A DNA stretch of 64,000 nt. Origin: Elioraea sp051860475. GTDB lineage: Bacteria > Pseudomonadota > Alphaproteobacteria > Acetobacterales > Acetobacteraceae. A program made the translations under genes and the position numbers. Of the stretch, positions 59,410 through 64,000 are shown one piece after another. The number at the start of each line of letters is the position of its first letter. The first letter of the stretch is position 1. Where the stretch lies: NCBI RefSeq assembly GCF_051860475.1, contig NZ_JBHYDW010000006.1, positions 1 to 64,000 of the forward strand, written 5' to 3'. The notes under the pieces are model-generated. The model made no database searches, had not been told where the DNA came from, and saw nothing but the letters and a program-made list of their open reading frames with translations.

Positions 59410-59440
59410 GGCGGCGGATAACGCCCCAGCTCGTTCCCTG

Positions 59441-59640
59441 AATGCAAGGGGGACTCTACTGACACAGCCTAATAGCAAGGTATTAGAAGGGTATTATTAG
59501 AGTCGTCAGTAGAGTCCCCTGGATAACCCCGAGTCGTGTCAGCAGGGTCCCAACCCGCGTCAGGAGAGTCCCCGGGATATTTCGGTAGCCTTGTGGATAA
59601 CTCGGCGGACACAGGGCGTCAGTAGAGTCCCAACCGCATG
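59441..59640. other. Plasmid replication origin (oriV) with iterons and DnaA box
   Basis: Four direct iterons with core TCAGTAGAGTCCC: 59506-59518, 59539-59551 (TCAGCAGGGTCCC), 59560-59572 (TCAGGAGAGTCCC) and 59619-59631. One inverted copy, 59450-59462, lies over the expected repA promoter. TTGTGGATAA at 59591-59600 is a perfect DnaA box. The stretch 59467-59500 is the most AT-rich part of the region (CTAATAGCAAGG, GGTATTATTAG) and fits a melting element. The whole 346-bp gap 59410-59755 is taken up by this origin and the start region of the next gene. Confidence 0.87.
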
Positions 59641-59755
59641 CCTGCGCCCCCGAGTCGCCGCATGGCCGCCGTTCCTCACCCGTGGCAGTCTCCGCTCGCC
59701 GCGGCGGTGCCGCTCCCCGCCGGCATCAGCCGGCCGCGGCTCCGATGAGGCCCGC

Positions 59756-60889
59756 ATGAGGATCGCGATCGTCGGCCCGTTCTTCTGGCCGCAGCTGGAA
59801 GGCGTGGAGAAGGTGATGCTGAACCACGCCCGCCACCTCGCCCGGCGCGGCCACGAGGTGCATGTGGTGGCGAGCGCGCTGCAGTTCCCCAAGGGCGAAT
59901 TCGTCGGCCTGCCCGAGCGCGAGCAGCACGAGGGCTTCACCATCCACCGCATGCGCGTGCTGATGCGGGCCCCCAACTGGCGCTTCTTCTATCTCGCCAA
60001 TGGCGGGGTCGTGATCCGCGGCATCGGCGCGACGCTGCGGCGGATCGATCCGGAAATCCTGCACGCACACCAGATCGCCGCCCCGGCCTGGGCCTTCGCG
60101 GCGGCGTGGTATGCGCGCACCCGCCGGCGGAGGTTCTTCTACTCCCCACATCACCACCCGGATGCGGTGCTCGACCGGTGGTTCCGCAACCTGCTGCTGC
60201 ACGGGCTCAACCGGCTGCCGCTCTCGATCGCGCGCCGGGTGTTCCACCTGACCGCCAACGACTACGAGCCCTTTGCACGCGAATACCCCTATGTCCCCCG
60301 CGCGCGCTTCGCGGTGCTGCCGAACGGGGTCGATCCGGCGCCGCTTGTGCATGTCCCGCCGGCGCCCGGCTCGCTCCGGCTGCTGTTCGTCGGCCGGGTC
60401 GATGACCGGCGCAAGGGCTTCGACCTCTTGCGCCGCGCCTTCGCCGAGACCCGCCGGCCGGGCTGGGTGCTGACCGTGATCGGCCGCGTCTCGGATGCCA
60501 CCCGGGAGGCGCTCGCCGCCGAGTTCGGCCCGGCGGTGCGCGTGCTCGGTCCGGTGGACGAGCGGGCGCTCGAGCGCGAATACGCCGCCTGCGACCTGTT
60601 CGTCATGCCCTCGCGCTACGAGGGTTTCGGCATGCCGTACATCGAGGCAATGCGTTACGGTGCAGCGGTGATCGGCACGGCGGTCGGCGGCGTGCCCGAG
60701 GTGGTGCCGCCGGGGACCGGGGTGCTGGTCGCGGTCGATGACGGCGCCGGGCTCGCCGCGGCCCTCGCCCGGCTGGGCAACGACCCGGACGAACGGGCAC
60801 GGCTGGGCGAGGCCGGGCGGGCCTGGGCGGCGCGGTTCCACTGGGACCGCATCGTCGACATGCTGGAGGCGGAGTACGCCGCAGCATGA
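59756..60889 (+). CDS. Family 4 glycosyltransferase
   Basis: 377 residues from the ATG at 59756 (the longer frame from 59591 runs through the origin). RIAIVGPFFWPQLEGVEKVM with the acceptor-site Gly, FAVLPNGVDPAPLVHVP, RLLFVGRVDDRRKGFDLLR, and FVMPSRYEGFGMPYIEAMRY followed by GAAVIGTAVGGVPEVV. Cytoplasmic GT-B retaining transferase. It overlaps the next gene by 4 bases, so the two are co-translated. Confidence 0.88.
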   Translation: MRIAIVGPFFWPQLEGVEKVMLNHARHLARRGHEVHVVASALQFPKGEFVGLPEREQHEGFTIHRMRVLMRAPNWRFFYLANGGVVIRGIGATLRRIDPEILHAHQIAAPAWAFAAAWYARTRRRRFFYSPHHHPDAVLDRWFRNLLLHGLNRLPLSIARRVFHLTANDYEPFAREYPYVPRARFAVLPNGVDPAPLVHVPPAPGSLRLLFVGRVDDRRKGFDLLRRAFAETRRPGWVLTVIGRVSDATREALAAEFGPAVRVLGPVDERALEREYAACDLFVMPSRYEGFGMPYIEAMRYGAAVIGTAVGGVPEVVPPGTGVLVAVDDGAGLAAALARLGNDPDERARLGEAGRAWAARFHWDRIVDMLEAEYAAA

Positions 60890-63147
60890 CCGGCGATGCG
60901 GCGGGGGGGAGGGGGCACGTGCGTGTCCTGCACATCTACCGGCGCTTCCACCCGGACTACACCGGCGACGGGATCTATTTCACCCGGCTGATCCCGCTGA
61001 TCGCCGAGCACGCGGTGGACGGCGAGGTGCTGGTGCACGAGACCGACCCGGGCGAGGGGCCGGCGACGGTGCAGCACCGCGGCGTCACCGTGCACTACCT
61101 CGCCAGGACCTATGGCCGGGTCTCGGCGCTCAACCTCGCCCGCTGGCTGATCCGCAACATCTGGCGCTTCCAGCTCATCCACCTCCATTCGCATGTCGAC
61201 CGCACCTTCCTCACCTACGCGCTCGCGCGCGCCTGCGGCCGCCGCGTGCTGTTCTCCTGCACGCTCGACGACAGCCCGAGCCAGCTGCTTGAGCAGTACC
61301 GCCCGCGCTACCGGCGCCTCGTGCGCGCGCTGATGCGCACGATCGACCGGTTCGTGGTGATCAGCCCGCAGCTCCTGCGCCGGTCGCTCGAGATCGTGCC
61401 GCGCCCGCGCACCTGGTTCGTCCCCCAGGGCGGGGTGCTGGAGGCGGCCGAGCACAACGCGGAGGACCGCGCGCGGCTGCGCGCCGAGCTCGGCTTCAGC
61501 CCGGACGACGTGGTGCTGCTGAATGTCGGCTCGCTCTCGCGGCGCAAGAACATCGCCTGGCTGATCGACGCGCTCGCGCTGATCCCCGATCCCGCGGTGC
61601 GGCTGGTGGTGGTCGGGCCCGCGCTCGAGCCCGACTACACCGCCGAGCTCGAGCAGAAGATCTGCACCCACGGGCTTGGTGGCCGGGTCGTGCTGGCCGG
61701 GTTCCAGGACCGCACCGACGCCTTCTACGCCGCGGCGGACGCCTTCGTGTTCGCCTCGACCGCGGAAGGCTTCCCGAACGTCTATGTCGAGGCGATGGCG
61801 CACGGGCTGCCGATCATCACCCGGTTCCTGCCGGGGCTCACCGACTTCATCATCTCGCACGGCGAGAATGGCTTCCTCGCCCACCAGCCCGGCCAGTTCG
61901 TCGAGGCGGTGCTGGCGCTGCGCGACACGCCGGGGCTTGCCCGGCGGCTGGGCGCGGCCAGCCGGCGCTTCGCCGAGCGGAATCTCGACCTCAGCCGGAT
62001 CGCCGGCGCCTATGCCATGCTCTACCGCGCGCCGCGCGGGCCCGGGCCGGACGCCTCGGCCGCCTTCCCGGACCTCAGGCCGCGCTTCACCCGCGATCTC
62101 GCCCAGGGTCCGGCGGCGATCGGACTCGCGGAGTTCGACACGCCCGCGGACTGGCCGCCGATGCTGCAGGTGGTGATCGACACCGAGGCCGCCTTCGAGT
62201 GGGACAAGGGCACCTACACCGACACCGGCAAGGTCGCGCCGACCCGCGGGCTTCAGGTCAATCTCGACGTGTTCCGCCGCTACGGCGTGCTGCCCTGCCT
62301 GGTGGTCGACACCCCGGTGGCGAGCCAGGAGGAGAGTGCGGGGATCATCCGCGGGCTCGCCGCCGAGGGCTGTGAGATCGGCGTCCATCTCCATCCCTGG
62401 AGCGCGCCGCCGGTGGTCGAGCCGAAGGACGACTGGCACTCCTTCTCGGGCAATCTCGGGCCGTGGCTCGAACGCACCAAGCTCGAGGCGCTGACCCGCC
62501 AGGTGACGGCCCTGCTCGGCGCGCGCCCGCGCATCTTCAAGGCCGGGCGGTACGGGCTCAGCGCCGACACGGTCGAGCTGCTCGAGACGCTCGGCTTCGA
62601 GATCGATCTCAGCGTCTGCCCGTTCTACGACTACGCGCCGATGGGCGGGCCCGACTTCCGCCGCTTCACCGCCCGGCCCGGCTGGCTCGGCGCGAACCGG
62701 CGCATCCTGTCGCTGCCGACCACGGCCGGGCCGATCGGCTGGCTCGCCGGGCAGGCCGGCACGCTCGGCGCGCTCGCGCGGAGTCCGCTCGGCCGGCTGC
62801 TGCCGATCAGCCGTCTGGCCGCGCGCGCCAATGCGGTCTATCCGCTCAGGCTCTCGCCCGAGGGCAGCAGCTTCGCGCAGATGCGCGAGCTCACCGAGCG
62901 GCGGCTGCACCAGGGCCTGCGCGTGTTCACGCTGACCCTGCACAGCCCGACCCTGATGCCGGGCAACACCCCCTATACCCGCACCGAGGCCGAGCTCGCC
63001 GGGCTGCTGGACACGATCGACCGCTATCTCGGCTTCTTCCGCGACACGCTCGGCGGCCGTTTTACCACGCCGTCGGAGCTGCACGCGCGGCTGAGCGCCT
63101 TCGCCGGCCGCGCGCCCGCCCCTCCGGTTGCGGCGGCGGCGGACTGA
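60886..63147 (+). CDS. Glycosyltransferase family 4 fused to a WalW-like polysaccharide deacetylase domain
   Basis: 753 residues. Residues 1-390 are a GT-B transferase: HIYRRFHPDYTGDGIYFTRL, FVPQGGVLEAAEHNAED, LLNVGSLSRRKNIAWLIDAL, FASTAEGFPNVYVEAMAHGL and PIITRFLPGLTDFII. From about 420 a second domain starts: LQVVIDTEAAFEWDKGTYTD, EGCEIGVHLHPWSAPP (His motif), RIFKAGRYGLSADTVELLE and LSLPTTAGPIGWLAG, the WalW/NodB-like deacetylase pattern with the DTE in place of the usual D-D-G. Both halves look complete. One protein may add a sugar and deacetylate the same precursor. Confidence 0.82.
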   Translation: MTGDAAGGRGHVRVLHIYRRFHPDYTGDGIYFTRLIPLIAEHAVDGEVLVHETDPGEGPATVQHRGVTVHYLARTYGRVSALNLARWLIRNIWRFQLIHLHSHVDRTFLTYALARACGRRVLFSCTLDDSPSQLLEQYRPRYRRLVRALMRTIDRFVVISPQLLRRSLEIVPRPRTWFVPQGGVLEAAEHNAEDRARLRAELGFSPDDVVLLNVGSLSRRKNIAWLIDALALIPDPAVRLVVVGPALEPDYTAELEQKICTHGLGGRVVLAGFQDRTDAFYAAADAFVFASTAEGFPNVYVEAMAHGLPIITRFLPGLTDFIISHGENGFLAHQPGQFVEAVLALRDTPGLARRLGAASRRFAERNLDLSRIAGAYAMLYRAPRGPGPDASAAFPDLRPRFTRDLAQGPAAIGLAEFDTPADWPPMLQVVIDTEAAFEWDKGTYTDTGKVAPTRGLQVNLDVFRRYGVLPCLVVDTPVASQEESAGIIRGLAAEGCEIGVHLHPWSAPPVVEPKDDWHSFSGNLGPWLERTKLEALTRQVTALLGARPRIFKAGRYGLSADTVELLETLGFEIDLSVCPFYDYAPMGGPDFRRFTARPGWLGANRRILSLPTTAGPIGWLAGQAGTLGALARSPLGRLLPISRLAARANAVYPLRLSPEGSSFAQMRELTERRLHQGLRVFTLTLHSPTLMPGNTPYTRTEAELAGLLDTIDRYLGFFRDTLGGRFTTPSELHARLSAFAGRAPAPPVAAAAD

Positions 63148-63158
63148 CCGGCCGGTCC

Positions 63159-64000
63159 GTGGCGGGGCTCGCCGTCGCGGCCGGTCCGGTCCGCGATCCC
63201 GCCGCCCTGGAACGGCTCTGGCGCGGGCTCGAGGCCGAGGCGGGCCCGATCCCGCCGTTCCGCGCCTGGACCTGGATCGGCTGCCTCGCCGAGGAGCGCT
63301 ACCGCGATCCCTGGCTGGTCCGCGCCGAGGCGGGCGGGCGGATCGTGGGGCTGGCGCTGTTCAGCCGCCGCCGCGGTCGGTTCTGCCTCGCCGAGAGCGG
63401 CGATGCCGTGCTGGACGCGCCCTTCATCGAGCACAACGCCCCGCTCGTCGCCGCCGATGCCGGGCCGGAGGTCGCGGCCTCACTCATGCGCGCGGCCTGG
63501 GGCGCGGGTGCGCGCCGGCTCGTGCTGTCGGGGGTGGAGGAGGGGCTCGCCGCGGCCGCGGGCGGGGTGGCGCTGCGCCGGCAGATCCGGCCGGCGCCCT
63601 TCGTCGCGCTCGACCGCGTGCGCGCCTCGGGCGATCCGCTCGCCCATCTCAGCGCCAATGCGCGCGGCCAGCTCCGCCGGTCGCTGCGCCGCTTCGCCGA
63701 GGCGGGCGAGGTCGTGCTCACCCGCGCCGGGACGGAGGCGGAGGCGCTCGCCTGGCTTGAGGCGCTGATCGCGCTGCATCAGCGGAGCTGGCAGGCGCGC
63801 GGCAAGCCCGGTGCCTTCGCCGATCCGTTCATGCGCCGCTTCCACCGCGAACTGGTCGCGCGCGCGCTGCCGCGGGGCGAGGTGGACCTGCTGCGCCTCG
63901 CCGCGGGCCCGGACGTGCTCGGCTATCTCTACAATCTCCGCCGCGACGGGCATGTCTGCGCCTACCAGTCCGGGTTCGACCCGGCCGCGGCGGACCCGCA
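63159..64000 (+). CDS. BioF2/CelD-type GNAT acyltransferase, truncated by window end
   Basis: At least 280 residues, open to the last base. A GTG at 63159, 11 bases after the previous stop, is the likely start: VAGLAVAAGPVRDPAALERL. LYRDP-like RYRDPWLVRAEAGG, AHLSANARGQLRRSLRRFAE (the loop before the second GNAT domain), HQRSWQARGKPGAFADPFMR and CAYQSGFDP follow. The same family as the gene at 52469, but not a close copy. Likely acylates an EPS sugar. C-terminus missing. Confidence 0.75.
   Translation, partial: MAGLAVAAGPVRDPAALERLWRGLEAEAGPIPPFRAWTWIGCLAEERYRDPWLVRAEAGGRIVGLALFSRRRGRFCLAESGDAVLDAPFIEHNAPLVAADAGPEVAASLMRAAWGAGARRLVLSGVEEGLAAAAGGVALRRQIRPAPFVALDRVRASGDPLAHLSANARGQLRRSLRRFAEAGEVVLTRAGTEAEALAWLEALIALHQRSWQARGKPGAFADPFMRRFHRELVARALPRGEVDLLRLAAGPDVLGYLYNLRRDGHVCAYQSGFDPAAADP

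Noticed and set aside
60655..63084. A long minus-strand frame opposite the glycosyltransferase-deacetylase fusion
   Set aside because: Same artefact: no domain, no ribosome site, and the plus strand encodes two clear enzyme domains.
1..64000. CRISPR arrays, tRNA and rRNA genes
   Set aside because: No regularly spaced direct repeats and no cloverleaf-like or rRNA sequence were noticed on reading; a covariance-model scan was not possible.

Overview
The window is very GC-rich DNA that reads as an alphaproteobacterium. The family assignment (Acetobacteraceae-like) is an impression from gene content and codon style, not a tested claim. Most genes belong to an exosortase A (XrtA/EpsH-type) exopolysaccharide (EPS) and PEP-CTERM protein-sorting system. 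The DNA also carries plasmid-type maintenance genes: a RepA-type initiator beside an iteron origin with a perfect DnaA box (58.5-59.6 kb), and a ParA ATPase, a small ribbon-helix-helix partner and a serine recombinase (41.9-44.1 kb). The simplest reading is that the whole EPS/exosortase locus sits on a large plasmid or chromid.

Layout. 0-4.4 kb: two PEP-CTERM genes, a MazEF-like toxin-antitoxin pair and the exosortase. 4.5-9.3 kb: a 1592-residue secreted glycan-active protein with five carbohydrate-binding repeats and an RTX-like tail. 9.5-13.2 kb: an exosortase-associated glycosyltransferase, a sulfite-oxidase-family enzyme, two gene remnants and a 35-residue toxin-like membrane peptide. 13.3-22.9 kb (minus strand): the conserved EPS operon: export lipoprotein, chain-length protein, tyrosine autokinase, outer-membrane barrel, ATPase, deacetylase, two methyltransferases and a FemAB-like protein. 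23.4-33.7 kb (plus strand, divergent): initiating sugar transferase, PrsK/PrsR two-component system, PrsT, polymerase/ligase and a glycosyltransferase. 33.3-41.8 kb: two more members of the secreted glycan-active family, two GT-A transferases and two FkbM methyltransferases. 41.9-44.1 kb: partition and resolution module. 44.1-48.7 kb: two FkbM methyltransferases, a flippase, an epimerase and a small membrane protein. 49-52.4 kb: a VapC-like toxin, two more PEP-CTERM genes and a MntA/HepT pair. 52.5-64 kb: acetyltransferases, glycosyltransferases, a beta-helix protein, a YdcF protein, repA/oriV and a glycosyltransferase-deacetylase fusion. The last gene runs off the end.

How it works together. 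PrsK senses a signal and activates PrsR, a sigma-54 activator with an intact GAFTGA loop. Each of the four PEP-CTERM genes has a 16-bp sigma-54 promoter and, 51, 52, 52 or 62 bp further upstream, a 17-bp box (consensus GTCGGAAAAYYTTACAC). This is most simply the PrsR regulon. A fifth complete copy of this control unit, closed by a terminator nearly identical to that of the neighbouring PEP-CTERM gene, has no gene inside; it would produce an RNA of about 100 nt. PEP-CTERM proteins are exported by Sec and processed by the exosortase while the EPS is made, exported and modified.

No tRNA, rRNA or CRISPR array was recognised. Several genes often found in XrtA loci (asparagine-synthase-like amidotransferase, acyl-CoA ligase, hydrolases 1 and 2) are not in this window.
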